Positions 18,709 to 28,014 of a DNA stretch of 64,000 nucleotides are shown piece by piece; position 1 is the stretch's first letter, and every line of letters begins with the position of its first letter. The position numbers were made by a program, and so were the translations under genes. The stretch comes from Dethiosulfovibrio peptidovorans DSM 11002 (GTDB taxonomy: Bacteria > Synergistota > Synergistia > Synergistales > Dethiosulfovibrionaceae): the NCBI RefSeq assembly GCF_000172975.1, contig NZ_ABTR02000001.1, positions 716,001 through 780,000 of the forward strand, read 5' to 3'. The notes under the pieces are model-generated. The model did not search any database and had not been told where the DNA came from. It saw only the letters and a list, made by a program, of their open reading frames with translations.

Positions 18709-20995
18709 CTATCGTACCTCCGGACAAAGAGAAAAACACCCTCTCGGCGGTGAAGGGAGAGACTGTCAGAGGGCCGCATATATGGGCCAGACCGTTCGCC
18801 ACCGCAGGGAGAGGCCCTATCAGGGGGAGCTCTCCCAACCCCTTCAATCCCTTCGGGCCGGAAGGTTCGTCCAGCTCCACAGCCAGACATTCCACCTCGG
18901 GAAGGTCCATGGAGGTGGGTACTATGTAGGTGGAGAGGTCTTTCGAAGCAACCTCGCCGTTCTTGACGGAGAAATCCTCGAAAAGGGCGTATCCCAGTCC
19001 CTGGGCTACGCCGCCCTCTATCTGCTGACGGTACATCTGAGGGTCCACCACCCGCCCCGCCTCGGTGATCGCCAGATAACGGGGAACCGACACCTGGCCG
19101 GTTAAGAGATCCACCTCGACTCTGGCGATGTGCACCGCCCAGGAGAAGATACAGTGAGGAAAACCGGAGCTCTTCGGACCATAGTCCGTCTCCGGCCCAG
19201 GAAAGGAAACGGGAGCCAAGCTCCCCGCCACGGAGCATCTTTCCGGAGGCTCCATGAAACCGGCGAGACCCTTCAGGGGCAGTTCCCTTCCGGAAGAAAT
19301 ACATCTTACCTTGCCGGGGAGGAGGGCAAGATCGTCCTCCCTCGCTCCTAGGACCATTCCGGCCTTTACGTACATGCGCCTCTTCAGCTCGTCCACCGCG
19401 GCGAGGAGGGCCCTGCCGTATATATAGGTGGTGCGGCTGGCAGCAGCAGGACCGGAGCGGAGGCTCCTGTCCGTGTCGGGCTGGACGAGATCGAATCTAT
19501 CCCGCTCCTGACACAGAGACTCTCCCGCAAGGTGTACGTAGGTGGAACCGTTGCCCTGCCCCATGTCGGGTATTCCAGAGTAGAGCCTGAAGCGCCCCTC
19601 CTCGGTCAGCTCTATTCTGGCATTGGCGAAATCCGGTATGCCAGGGCCGAAGCCCTGACCGTGACATATCAGAGCAGCTCCGGTGGAACGGGCCTTGCCC
19701 TCCGGGGCGGAGTTTCGCCATTCCTGTCTGGATCTCCAAATTTCCTGTTCCAGAGCTCGATCCAGACAGGGGACGGCTCCTACCGTAGAGGTAAGGACCA
19801 CTCCTGAACCATTCATATCGCCTCGTACAAGTCCGTTCTTTTTGCGAAACGCCAGGGGATCCGCTCCGAGTCTCTTGGCAAGGCGGTCCACCAGCTGTTC
19901 CAGGGCTCCCATCACCTGAGGGGCACCGAAGGCTCGAAAGGCTCCCCCGAAGGGGTTGTTGGTGTAGACCGCCCGCCCCTCCAGTTCTACCGCCTCGAAC
20001 CGGTAGCCCCCGCAGCAATGATCCAGACCGTTGGTGAGCACGGGGACGGACATGGATGAGTAAGCCCCCGAGTCCAGGGTGAAGCGACACTTTATGGCCC
20101 TGAGGGTTCCGTCGGAGGAACACCCCAAGGTCATTTCGGTCACGGAAGAATGCCTTTTGGGGGAGCAGAGAAAGCTCTCCTCTCGAGAGAAGACCATCTT
20201 AACCGCCCGCCCCGGGCAGGTCATGGCGGCGGCACCGAGAAGTCCCTGAATCACCACTCCGTCCTTCCCGCCGAAGCCTCCTCCCAGACAGGGAGCCTTG
20301 ACCCTTATCCTCTCCCGGGGAAGACCGAGCGCCCTCGACAATTCGTCCCTATCCCTCCAGGGATTCTGAGTGGATACCTCCATCTCCAGAACCTCTCCGT
20401 CATAAAGTGCCACTCCAGACTCGGTCTCCAGATAGGCGTGCTCCTGCATGGGGAAACGAAAGACATCGTACTCCATCAGATCGCAGTCCTCCAACACCGA
20501 CCGGACGTCTCCTCTTCTGACCCATCCCGACGCCAGGAGATTGCCGCCCTCTCTGCCAGGATAGAGAACGGGAGCCTCCGGAGACAGGGCCTCCAGGGGA
20601 TCGAAGACCGCCGGAAGGGGGTCGATCTCCACGGTCAAAGCCCTGGCGGCCGCCTCGGCCCTTTCTCTAGTGTCAGCAACGACCACGGCCACAGGGTCTC
20701 CGCGATATCTTATCCTCCCTCCCAGAGGGACCAGGACCGGCTGATCCAGCTCCAGTATCCCCAGGAGGTTCTCTCCCTCTATCGAATCAGCCTTACAGAC
20801 GGCTACGACCCCGTCCATTGAGGCCGGCTCGTCCCCCAGAGATCGTAGAATCCCCGAGGGAGTTCCGGCACGGCGGGCCACCGCCCATAGGATTTTAGAC
20901 CCGGTTATGTCCGAGGCGTAGCGTTCCTCGCCGCGGATCTTGGCCATTCCCTCGATCCTGGGCACCGAGATCCCGGCGACCAAGGGGCCTCTCAT
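18692..20995 (-). CDS. Molybdenum hydroxylase large (molybdopterin) subunit
   Basis: Catalytic Mo-cofactor subunit that hydroxylates an aromatic heterocycle or aldehyde-like substrate. The 767 residues match CoxL/XdhA length. Visible: an N-terminal a/b-hammerhead domain, CLGGGFGGKDG (MPT binding), GAFRAFGAPQVM, DMGQGNGSTYVHLA, EGGVAQGLGYAL, and near the end LKGLGELPLIGP, where the Glu corresponds to the family's catalytic base. The active-site loop signature of true CO dehydrogenase (the Cys-containing AYRCSFR-type segment) is not seen. The ATG is 1 nt past the stop of the acyl-carrier gene, so the two are likely translated together. The substrate is unknown. Confidence 0.9.
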   Translation of the reverse strand: MRGPLVAGISVPRIEGMAKIRGEERYASDITGSKILWAVARRAGTPSGILRSLGDEPASMDGVVAVCKADSIEGENLLGILELDQPVLVPLGGRIRYRGDPVAVVVADTRERAEAAARALTVEIDPLPAVFDPLEALSPEAPVLYPGREGGNLLASGWVRRGDVRSVLEDCDLMEYDVFRFPMQEHAYLETESGVALYDGEVLEMEVSTQNPWRDRDELSRALGLPRERIRVKAPCLGGGFGGKDGVVIQGLLGAAAMTCPGRAVKMVFSREESFLCSPKRHSSVTEMTLGCSSDGTLRAIKCRFTLDSGAYSSMSVPVLTNGLDHCCGGYRFEAVELEGRAVYTNNPFGGAFRAFGAPQVMGALEQLVDRLAKRLGADPLAFRKKNGLVRGDMNGSGVVLTSTVGAVPCLDRALEQEIWRSRQEWRNSAPEGKARSTGAALICHGQGFGPGIPDFANARIELTEEGRFRLYSGIPDMGQGNGSTYVHLAGESLCQERDRFDLVQPDTDRSLRSGPAAASRTTYIYGRALLAAVDELKRRMYVKAGMVLGAREDDLALLPGKVRCISSGRELPLKGLAGFMEPPERCSVAGSLAPVSFPGPETDYGPKSSGFPHCIFSWAVHIARVEVDLLTGQVSVPRYLAITEAGRVVDPQMYRQQIEGGVAQGLGYALFEDFSVKNGEVASKDLSTYIVPTSMDLPEVECLAVELDEPSGPKGLKGLGELPLIGPLPAVANGLAHICGPLTVSPFTAERVFFSLSGGTIDEDRV

Positions 20996-20996
20996 A

Positions 20997-21236
20997 TCAC
21001 GAAACCCGGGCCGCCACGTAGTTGGTTAGGTCCGATACAAGCTTGACCGCCTCCATGGCCTCCTCGGGAACCTCGAGGCCGTAGGCGTCCTCCAGCTCCA
21101 TCACTATGTCCACCACGTTCATCGAATCGGCCCCGAGGGTCTCCAGATCGCCGTCTGACGGGACGTCCTCCACCGACATACCCAGCTCGGTGGCCACAGC
21201 CTGACGAACCTTAAGCTCTATATCCGCTCTGCTCAT
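20997..21236 (-). CDS. Acyl carrier protein, dedicated copy
   Basis: The 79-residue carrier carries acyl or aminoacyl groups on a phosphopantetheine arm attached to Ser38 in GADSMNVVDIVMELE; Met replaces the Leu usual after this Ser. Otherwise it has the acidic four-helix pattern of AcpP-like proteins. A strong AAGGAGGAAG ribosome site lies before the ATG. No fatty-acid synthesis gene (fabD, fabG, fabF) is next to it. It is sandwiched between an SGNH hydrolase gene and a molybdenum hydroxylase, suggesting a specialised carrier for this operon rather than the housekeeping copy. Confidence 0.92.
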   Translation of the reverse strand: MSRADIELKVRQAVATELGMSVEDVPSDGDLETLGADSMNVVDIVMELEDAYGLEVPEEAMEAVKLVSDLTNYVAARVS

Positions 21237-21255
21237 CTCTTTCTTCCTCCTTAAT

Positions 21256-22338
21256 TCAACGGTCCAGGTCGAGCCATCCTAGGTCTTCCAGGGCCTTTTC
21301 CATGTATTCCGCGACGACGGTATGTCCTCTGTCGTTCCAGTGAACCCCGTCGAAATAAAGCGTTCCCACATCCTCCCTCCGGGAAAGGTGCTCCCTCAGG
21401 TCCAGAAAGGGAATTCCGGCGTCGGAGCAAAAATCGTCCCTCAGGAGGTCTTGACATATGTCCAGGGTGGGGCCGTACCCCTCGGAAAAGGCCCTCCAGT
21501 TTTCGTTGAGGGCGTCGAGAGGGCCCTTGTCCTCCCCGTCCCTGAGACACTGCTCCAATCCGGCGGCGGATAGGACCGCCACCTTGGCCCCCGACGCTTC
21601 GGCTATCTTCAGGATTTTTCGGTGGTTGTCCATGACTACCGCCAGTGCCTCGTTTCGCTTCTCCTCGGGGAAGGTCTTGAGCACGTCTCCGAATGCTCTC
21701 CTGTAGAAATCCCGCCCCTTCCCCTGATAATATAGACAGCTGTGCATCATGGCAATCTGAAGAGGCGACTGGGCGGAGTTCATGCCCCATAGAAATTTTA
21801 TAGGCCAGCGACTTTCCCTGTTCCACCTCCGCCCCATGGCGTAGGCCATGGATAGGTCGTTTCCTCCGAAACGCAGCAACACCACGTCCGGTCGAATAGA
21901 TTCCATCAGCTCGCCATCCCACAGAAGCCGATGCTGCTCCGACGAGTAGCCGGGATGGCCGCCGTTTATGACCTCCCACCGTCCCGGGCGACTCCGGTCC
22001 AACGAGTCCTGCAGCACCCTGCGCCAGACCATGTCCTCTCGAGAGAGCTTCACACCGAAGATCTCCGATTCGCCTATGACGACCAGCCTTTTTCTGCCCT
22101 CGAGGGGTTCGGGCCCTCTCAGCCCCCAACGGTTAATGGAGACGCATCGTGAACGATACCCCCTGAGAAGCCTGCTGTCCAGAGGTCCGTCGTCCTTCAC
22201 GACGAACTCCCTGTATCTGTAGTCGCCGTAGATCCTGGGTCTGTAGGGTATACCGTAACGGTGTTTGTAGGAATATCGGGAAAGTATCTCCGCCGTGACC
22301 GTGACCATCGCCCCGGCGGAACAGAGAGTGCCTATCAA
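21256..22338 (-). CDS. SGNH/GDSL-family hydrolase or acyltransferase, membrane anchored
   Basis: Esterase or acyl-transfer enzyme of the SGNH fold. With the TTG start at 22338 (GGGAGGG 6 nt upstream; TTGA overlap with the preceding stop) it has about 360 residues. A short hydrophobic N-terminus (residues 1-18) looks like a signal anchor. Block I is VVIGESEIFG (Ser91; GES instead of GDS), the block with Asn is RFGGND (Asn160), and the Asp/His pair is DGVHWNDRGH (Asp330, His333). The catalytic set is therefore complete. It lies directly upstream of the acyl carrier gene, so a thioesterase or acyl-transfer role is plausible but inferred. Confidence 0.75.
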   Translation of the reverse strand: MIGTLCSAGAMVTVTAEILSRYSYKHRYGIPYRPRIYGDYRYREFVVKDDGPLDSRLLRGYRSRCVSINRWGLRGPEPLEGRKRLVVIGESEIFGVKLSREDMVWRRVLQDSLDRSRPGRWEVINGGHPGYSSEQHRLLWDGELMESIRPDVVLLRFGGNDLSMAYAMGRRWNRESRWPIKFLWGMNSAQSPLQIAMMHSCLYYQGKGRDFYRRAFGDVLKTFPEEKRNEALAVVMDNHRKILKIAEASGAKVAVLSAAGLEQCLRDGEDKGPLDALNENWRAFSEGYGPTLDICQDLLRDDFCSDAGIPFLDLREHLSRREDVGTLYFDGVHWNDRGHTVVAEYMEKALEDLGWLDLDR

Positions 22339-23324
22339 AGCGATCCCTCCCGGTCGGATCTGACCAGATCCATCAACATCGTGCCTCTCGGTGGAAGCAC
22401 CTTTATCTCCTCCCACGTAGGCTCGCCGGTTCTCTGAAGCAGAATACCGTCCGACCCCTGGAACCACCGTGGAAGATAGCCCCCCAGGCGAAATCCCATC
22501 TCACGAACGACCTCCACCGATCGGTCGATACCCGGAAGTAGAGGCATCTCCAACATAATCACGTCCAGATCTCCCATCTCCTCCAGAGATTCCTCCATCG
22601 TGTCGACCAGTTTTTCGCCCAAATCGGTCACGGTGATGTAAGCCACTCCGGCCACAGGAAAAACAGCAGACTTGAGGCAGGCTTCCCCTTTAGGGAAACA
22701 GTTGTCCCGTCGGAACATCCTGGGAAACCCCTCGGCCAATGCCTCGATAGCCGAGGCATATCTGATGGGCAAAACCGATTCGACAGGAGGGATCCCCGGT
22801 TTTTCCATAAAGCTCATTATACAGCTGACCCGTCCGGACACGGAGAACAGCTCGTCGTGACCGTAAGCCCTTCCTGGAAGGAGGTTCAGAGCCAAAGCGC
22901 AGTGTTGGTGCCCCATTCGAAGGTCGATCCTCTGGGAACGGTCATGGGCCGTCGTGCTCTCGGTGTAACGAGCCTCCCATTCCAGTGAGGGCAACACCTC
23001 GTCGGAGATAGCCTTCGCCAGCATAGAAGCCGCAGGAGAGGACCTGAACTCGGGCAGAACCATGAGTCCCATGAGCTCGTAGAGGCCGGGATTCCATGCG
23101 GACCGGGACGCAACAGCCTGTCCAATCACCCGATCTCCGGAAAAGGCCAGCAAGGTAACCTGATCGCCATCCCTGTCGGCCTTGAAAACCGCCTCGGGAT
23201 CGTAGACCACCGATGCTGGAAAATCGTCGCCGTATATGGCCCTGTAGAGCTTCGGAACCTCTTCGGCCGAGCTCTTTTCCAATCGTCTTATGCTTATCTC
23301 CAATCTATCCGACAAGCCATACAC
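22335..23324 (-). CDS. GNAT-like acyltransferase
   Basis: A 329-residue protein with a GNAT-type N-terminal half: IRRLEKSSAEEVPKLYRAIY, a core strand LLAFSGDRVIGQAV, and GLMVLPEFRSSPAASMLAKAI resembling the acetyl-CoA pyrophosphate loop region. The middle (TESTTAHDRSQRIDLRMGHQHCA) resembles proteins in which a GNAT part follows an RsbW-like ATPase domain. Here such a domain is encoded separately two genes upstream. The C-terminal ~130 residues could be a second, degenerate GNAT repeat. GAGGAGGTGT precedes the ATG. It overlaps the SGNH gene by 4 nt. Acyl donor and acceptor are unknown. Confidence 0.65.
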   Translation of the reverse strand: MYGLSDRLEISIRRLEKSSAEEVPKLYRAIYGDDFPASVVYDPEAVFKADRDGDQVTLLAFSGDRVIGQAVASRSAWNPGLYELMGLMVLPEFRSSPAASMLAKAISDEVLPSLEWEARYTESTTAHDRSQRIDLRMGHQHCALALNLLPGRAYGHDELFSVSGRVSCIMSFMEKPGIPPVESVLPIRYASAIEALAEGFPRMFRRDNCFPKGEACLKSAVFPVAGVAYITVTDLGEKLVDTMEESLEEMGDLDVIMLEMPLLPGIDRSVEVVREMGFRLGGYLPRWFQGSDGILLQRTGEPTWEEIKVLPPRGTMLMDLVRSDREGSL

Positions 23325-23331
23325 CTCCTCG

Positions 23332-24447
23332 TCAAGTTATTATCCCCCTTAAAGCCTTCACAAACTCCTCCATCACCGACAAAGTCGAAAGGGTTACCCT
23401 TATCTGATTAGGGGCCCGAAAGCCCGTCATGGAACGTATCATTATACCCCTCCGCATAAGTTTTCTGTACGCCAGGGTATCGCTCATGGGAAGGGACACA
23501 ACGGCGAAGTTACCCTCCCTCACAGTGTGTGGTAGCCCCATGCCGGCCAGTTCCTCCAGTAGATATTCCCGGGCCTTACGACACATCTTTCTGGTACCCT
23601 TTATATGGGGTCCGTCGTCGGACAGAGCAGCCATCGCCGCCACCTGGGCCGGACCATTCACCGAGTAGACTACGCAGGTCCTCCGGATATCGTCCACCAC
23701 CCTCCTGTCGCCGAACAGATAGCCGATTCGGAGTCCGGCCAGACCGTACATCTTGGAGAAGGTACGAAACACCACCAGGTTGGGGTAATCGTCCAGCATG
23801 GATACGGTCCGGGGAAAGTCGGATGCCTCTACGAACTCCATATAGGCCTCGTCCACCACGACTATGCACCGGCCGTTCACACTGTCCAGAAAAGACCTGA
23901 GCTCGTCCTCGGACCAGTAGGTCCCGGTGGGGTTGTTGGGATTGCACAGAAAGAGAACCTTGGTCCTCTCGTCCATCGCAGCAAGCATGGCCTCGCCGTC
24001 GAAACGATCGTCCTTCAGCGGAAGCACCCTCGCCTCGAAGCCGGAGAACTGGGCCACCCACTCGTAAACGGCGAAGGTCCTGTCGGCTGTGACGATGTTG
24101 TCTCCCTCCTTACAGAAGGCCTTGATGACGAAGGCTATCACCTCGTTGGCGCCGTTGCCCACTATGAAACAATCCGGATCCAGACCTAGCCTCTCTCCCA
24201 GACGGCAGCGGAGGTGATAGGCATCTCCGCTGGGATAGACCGAGGCCTCCGAAGGGGGCCAATTATCCAATACTTTCCTCGCCGCCTCGGGAGGCCCCAG
24301 TGGATTTTCGTTGTTGTTTAGCCTGTAGAGTCTTTCGCAACGATACAGACGACATAGGACGTCGTCGGGGCGACTGGGTATATAGGCCTCGAATCCCCTG
24401 ACGTGATCCGGCACTAGCCGATCCAAAGGAGGGAAAGGGATCCTCAC
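23332..24447 (-). CDS. HisC-like PLP aminotransferase
   Basis: Class I/II aminotransferase most like histidinol-phosphate aminotransferase; transfers an amino group or acts on an amino-acid-like substrate. The 371 residues show YRLNNNENPLGPP, NPNNPTGTY, VVDEAYMEF and the PLP-Lys segment TFSKMYGLAGLRIGY. The GTG start at 24447 overlaps the stop of the upstream gene (GTGA) and has GGAGG about 7 nt before it; an ATG at 24489 would need a 46-nt overlap. No other histidine gene is nearby, so a role in histidine synthesis is unlikely and a specialised one in this operon is inferred. Confidence 0.85.
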   Translation of the reverse strand: MRIPFPPLDRLVPDHVRGFEAYIPSRPDDVLCRLYRCERLYRLNNNENPLGPPEAARKVLDNWPPSEASVYPSGDAYHLRCRLGERLGLDPDCFIVGNGANEVIAFVIKAFCKEGDNIVTADRTFAVYEWVAQFSGFEARVLPLKDDRFDGEAMLAAMDERTKVLFLCNPNNPTGTYWSEDELRSFLDSVNGRCIVVVDEAYMEFVEASDFPRTVSMLDDYPNLVVFRTFSKMYGLAGLRIGYLFGDRRVVDDIRRTCVVYSVNGPAQVAAMAALSDDGPHIKGTRKMCRKAREYLLEELAGMGLPHTVREGNFAVVSLPMSDTLAYRKLMRRGIMIRSMTGFRAPNQIRVTLSTLSVMEEFVKALRGIIT

Positions 24448-25655
24448 TTCCGTACCTCCATCACCAACAGATCCCCCTTGCCTCCCCAAGGTATAAGAAC
24501 CTTGGGAACGAAACCGGCTTCAAGGGCATCTTGAGCCATATAGGCGAAGTCGGGCCATCCCAGATCCAGGTGGAAAGATACGGACCGAACGCCCCTCTCG
24601 ATCAGAACGTCGAGATGGGCCAGGAGGTTTTTACCAACGTCGTTACCGGCCAAAAGAGGCTCTATCACCGCCGAGCCGTCCACCTCGGTGGAGACGGCCA
24701 AGAGGGACTTTTCGTCCAAATCTTCTCGTCGCTCCGCCGAACGGATATCCCTCGGAAGCTCCAGACGGTCCACCCCTTCCTCAACGAAAGGACGAAGGTC
24801 GTTCGGAACCCAGATCAGGGCGCCGTTGTCCTCCCTGAGCTGTCGAAAAAGGACACCTTCCGACGAGGACAGAGGCTCGAAATATCCCTCGGGCACATCG
24901 GCAACAGGTCGATCAACCACAATACCCATGGCGTCGCTCTTGCCCAAGACCTTCAAAGCCTCCTCGACCAGATCTCTGCCCACCGGCGAGAAACAAAACG
25001 GCCCTCTAAGCTCTATGACCCTCCCCATGGGCCTCCATAGGACGAGCCCTCCCAGCCGTCCCCTAGGAGAGCGGGCCACCAGAGCCCCTATAAGGCCCAG
25101 CTCCAGGGAGCGGTCCATACGTCCCGCCTTTTTGAGATCTCCGCCGCAACCGTAACGCTCCTCCACCTGGGTCGCCAGATGAGGCCATTCGTCCAGCCTG
25201 GGGATCCCTACATCCATCGGCTCGTCTTTATCTGGATAGAGGGGCTCCGCCGAGATCTCCCTGTACTCCCGATCCCTCTCGAAGGATATGACCGCCAGAT
25301 CCCCCTTCTCCAGGGCGACTCCCATCCTGTGAGCCGATCTCGCCGCCAGGACCAGCCCCATCCTGTCCGGGTCGTCCGCTCTAGAGGTCATGTTGAAGGC
25401 CTCCAGGGGAAGCCTTTCCCGAGGGACCCTGCATTCCACCCTTATGGAGACTCCCCTGTCGGAACAGACCACATCCATGGTTCCTCCCCCTCCGGAGGAA
25501 CCGGCAAATGCCAGAATTTCCTCCGCCGCCAGGGCGAGTCCCAGCTGTCCTCTACGGTCCAGGCCGAAGGCCTCGGAGGACCTCTCCACCACGGAGGTCG
25601 CCACTGGAATCATAGCTACCTCGAATGGGACCGATACAGACACCTCTCGTTCCAT
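24444..25655 (-). CDS. Protein with RsbW-like ATPase-fold N-terminus, function unknown
   Basis: About 403 residues, first gene of the operon. Residues 1-130 resemble the anti-sigma/serine-kinase HATPase fold: FEVAMIPVATSVVERSSEAFGLD, then GLALAAEEILAFAG where the N-box helix is expected, then DRMGLVLAARSAHRMGVALEKG in place of the Gly-rich lid. The Asn/Gly residues needed for ATP binding look poorly kept. The C-terminal 260 residues could hold a degenerate GNAT-like repeat (LGLIGALVARSPRGRLGGLVLW). In other bacteria such ATPase-like and GNAT parts occur fused. A GGGAGGTG ribosome site supports ATG 25655. Function is inferred only. Confidence 0.55.
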   Translation of the reverse strand: MEREVSVSVPFEVAMIPVATSVVERSSEAFGLDRRGQLGLALAAEEILAFAGSSGGGGTMDVVCSDRGVSIRVECRVPRERLPLEAFNMTSRADDPDRMGLVLAARSAHRMGVALEKGDLAVISFERDREYREISAEPLYPDKDEPMDVGIPRLDEWPHLATQVEERYGCGGDLKKAGRMDRSLELGLIGALVARSPRGRLGGLVLWRPMGRVIELRGPFCFSPVGRDLVEEALKVLGKSDAMGIVVDRPVADVPEGYFEPLSSSEGVLFRQLREDNGALIWVPNDLRPFVEEGVDRLELPRDIRSAERREDLDEKSLLAVSTEVDGSAVIEPLLAGNDVGKNLLAHLDVLIERGVRSVSFHLDLGWPDFAYMAQDALEAGFVPKVLIPWGGKGDLLVMEVRK

Positions 25656-25753
25656 GAAAAAAACACCTCCCGATTTAAGCACCAATCTTCACGATTATAA
25701 CCTCATGGAGGTACAATATCGATGGAATACCACCTATATAGGAGGGGATACCC

Positions 25754-26227
25754 TTGGAAGCAGTCAAGAAAATCGCCCTGGTGGCCCACGACAGCAGGAA
25801 GAAGGACCTGATACGATGGGCTAAAAGACACAGGGAGCAGCTGGCGGCTCATCGGCTATGCTCCACCGGAACGACCGGAGCCCTTCTGGAGGCAGCGCTG
25901 GGTCTTCCGATAGACAAGCTGAAATCGGGACCTCTCGGAGGAGATCAGCAGCTCGGAGCCAGAATAGCCTGCGAGAGACTGGACGCCATCGTTTTTCTGT
26001 GGGATCCGCTCAACACACAGGCCCACGATTCGGACATAAAGGCACTGCTGCGCATAGCGACCTTATACAACATCCCCATGGCCTGCAACATGGCCTCGGC
26101 GGACTTCCTATTCTCGTCGCCTCTGATATCCCTGCCATACAACAACGAACACAGGGATTTCGACGCCCATCAGCAGGCTAGAAATGAGGCTATCATAGAG
26201 GAATACCTGAAGGAGGAAGAACGATGA
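25754..26227 (+). CDS. mgsA: Methylglyoxal synthase
   Basis: Converts dihydroxyacetone phosphate to methylglyoxal and phosphate, a bypass of lower glycolysis when phosphate is low. The 157 residues contain [22 protein letters not shown], the phosphate-binding [12 protein letters not shown] with the catalytic Asp, and [20 protein letters not shown]. All are characteristic of MgsA. The TTG start at 25754 follows GGAGGGGATACC. Its stop overlaps the ATG of the next gene (ATGA), a chemoreceptor/solute-binding fusion, which is an unusual partner. Confidence 0.95.
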   Translation: MEAVKKIALVAHDSRKKDLIRWAKRHREQLAAHRLCSTGTTGALLEAALGLPIDKLKSGPLGGDQQLGARIACERLDAIVFLWDPLNTQAHDSDIKALLRIATLYNIPMACNMASADFLFSSPLISLPYNNEHRDFDAHQQARNEAIIEEYLKEEER

Positions 26228-27963
26228 AAAGAGGAGGACTCATACCGCTAAGTCTCTTCGGAAAATCGGAAGCAAGGCGCCCATCGATCGAGACGCCCCA
26301 CAGACCCGCCGAAGACGACCGATCCGTCAAGAAACTGTCCCTCTCCATAAGAGCTCAGGGCCTCTCGGAGGACCTGGAGGCCCTGGTCTCCGACGGCAGC
26401 GATTCTATGGACAAAGTGGGAGAACACGCCGACGGAATAGCCGAGTCCCTCTGCGACCTGGACCGCATAACGGGACGACTTAGCGAAGAGGTAACGAAAA
26501 TAGGCGAACTGCACCACGGTTCCGCCGAGATACTGAAAGAGATAGCCCAAGGAGGCGCCTCCGTAAGAGAGAAGGCGGAGAAGAACAGAGATCTCGCCGT
26601 CGACACGGAGGAGGCCAACGAAAGGGTCGAGACGACCGCCAGGGCACTGGGAGAGGCCATAGAGAAGATGGTCTCCGTCAGCGGAGACATAGGCCGTTTC
26701 GTAAACGTCATAGCAGGGGTCGCAACTCAGACCAACCTGTTGGCCCTCAACGCCGCAATAGAGGCCGCCAGGGCTGGAGAACACGGAAGAGGCTTCGCCG
26801 TCGTGGCCGAGGAAGTTAGAAAGCTGGCGGAGGAATCCTCCCTGGCTGCCAAGCAAATCGGAGATCTGGCCCACTCCATAGAGGAACTGGCCCAAAGGGG
26901 GCAGGAGAGAATCTCCGAGGCGGATCGGTCCGTCTCGGAGGCGGGCAGACAGGCCAGAGAGAGCAGACTCAACCTGGAGTCCATGCTGGACGATCTGGTC
27001 AAGGTGCAAAACAGCCTGGAGACCGCATCCTCCAACGTGAACGACCAGGCCGAAGGAGTGGAGACCTTCGTGGCGTCCCTCCAGGAAACCGCATCGGTGG
27101 TGACCCAGGAATCGGTCAGGGTGGAGTCTCTCGCCGCCGCCATAGGAGAACAACGGGTCATAATGAGGTGCCTGGAGAAGAGGACCACGGAACTGAGCCC
27201 CATCGCCCGAGACCTGGAGAGAGAGGAACTCCCCCTAGATGGATATCCTTCGGTGAGATCGATATTGGACGACGGCAGGCTCAAGGTGGCCATGCTGGAC
27301 ACCGACTACGGCCTGTTCCACTTCGACCTGCACGGCAGCCCTAAGGGATTCGACGTCGATCTGTCCCGCGCAATAGCGGAAAAGATAGGTGTACCACTGG
27401 AGATAGTGCCGGTTCCCCAGGGAAACGGCGAGCCCGGAACCAGGTCGGGAATACTGAACCAAGGCCTCTGGGGAAAGGACGTCCACATCATGGCGTCCGC
27501 CGTGACCAAGACGGTAAAAAGAGGCGAAAAGGTCCTGTTCTCGCCCCTTTCCTTCGCCAGCGGCCAGTGCGCCGTATCCACCTCGGACAGAGGACTGACC
27601 CATCTGAGAGACCTCAGGGGAAAGACCCTGGCGGTTCACGGAGGACTCACCGGATCCGACCTGGCCCGGGAACTATTCCCCGACGGCAGAATCGTCGAGA
27701 AGGACAATTGGGACGACATCTTCCAGGCGGTGAAAAAAGGCGAGGCCGACGGCGCCATAGTTGAGACGCCGGTCTTCCTCCAGTACGGCTCTAACGACCC
27801 ATCTCTCGTCATGGTGGGATCCCAGATGGACCGGGAAAACTACGGGGTGGTCATGCCTCTGACGACCTCCTCGGACCTGTTCGACCTTATAGCCAAAGTG
27901 GTAAAGGAAAAGCGAGACGAACTGGAACGCCGCTGGTTCGGAAAGGGCTTGCAAAAAAGTTAG
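26224..27963 (+). CDS. Soluble chemoreceptor fused to a family-3 solute-binding domain
   Basis: A 579-residue fusion. Residues ~30-330 are a methyl-accepting chemotaxis signalling coiled coil with the conserved hairpin tip [20 protein letters not shown] and [18 protein letters not shown]. Residues ~345-575 are a bacterial extracellular solute-binding protein family 3 domain: [60 protein letters not shown]. There is no signal peptide or membrane helix, so the amino-acid-binding-like domain should lie in the cytoplasm and sense an internal ligand. This order is the reverse of normal receptors. Starts in the stop of mgsA and is followed 51 nt later by znuA. Confidence 0.88.
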   Translation: MKRGGLIPLSLFGKSEARRPSIETPHRPAEDDRSVKKLSLSIRAQGLSEDLEALVSDGSDSMDKVGEHADGIAESLCDLDRITGRLSEEVTKIGELHHGSAEILKEIAQGGASVREKAEKNRDLAVDTEEANERVETTARALGEAIEKMVSVSGDIGRFVNVIAGVATQTNLLALNAAIEAARAGEHGRGFAVVAEEVRKLAEESSLAAKQIGDLAHSIEELAQRGQERISEADRSVSEAGRQARESRLNLESMLDDLVKVQNSLETASSNVNDQAEGVETFVASLQETASVVTQESVRVESLAAAIGEQRVIMRCLEKRTTELSPIARDLEREELPLDGYPSVRSILDDGRLKVAMLDTDYGLFHFDLHGSPKGFDVDLSRAIAEKIGVPLEIVPVPQGNGEPGTRSGILNQGLWGKDVHIMASAVTKTVKRGEKVLFSPLSFASGQCAVSTSDRGLTHLRDLRGKTLAVHGGLTGSDLARELFPDGRIVEKDNWDDIFQAVKKGEADGAIVETPVFLQYGSNDPSLVMVGSQMDRENYGVVMPLTTSSDLFDLIAKVVKEKRDELERRWFGKGLQKS

Positions 27964-28014
27964 CACCTTCTTATACTTAAAGGCTGCACCATCGGGAAAG
28001 GAGAGATACAACCT

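Noticed and set aside
18692..20995. Molybdenum hydroxylase as aerobic CO dehydrogenase
   Set aside because: The Cys-containing active-site loop typical of true CoxL is not seen, and the context does not fit.
23332..24447. HisC-like gene as part of histidine biosynthesis
   Set aside because: No other his gene is near and it is translationally coupled to unrelated genes.
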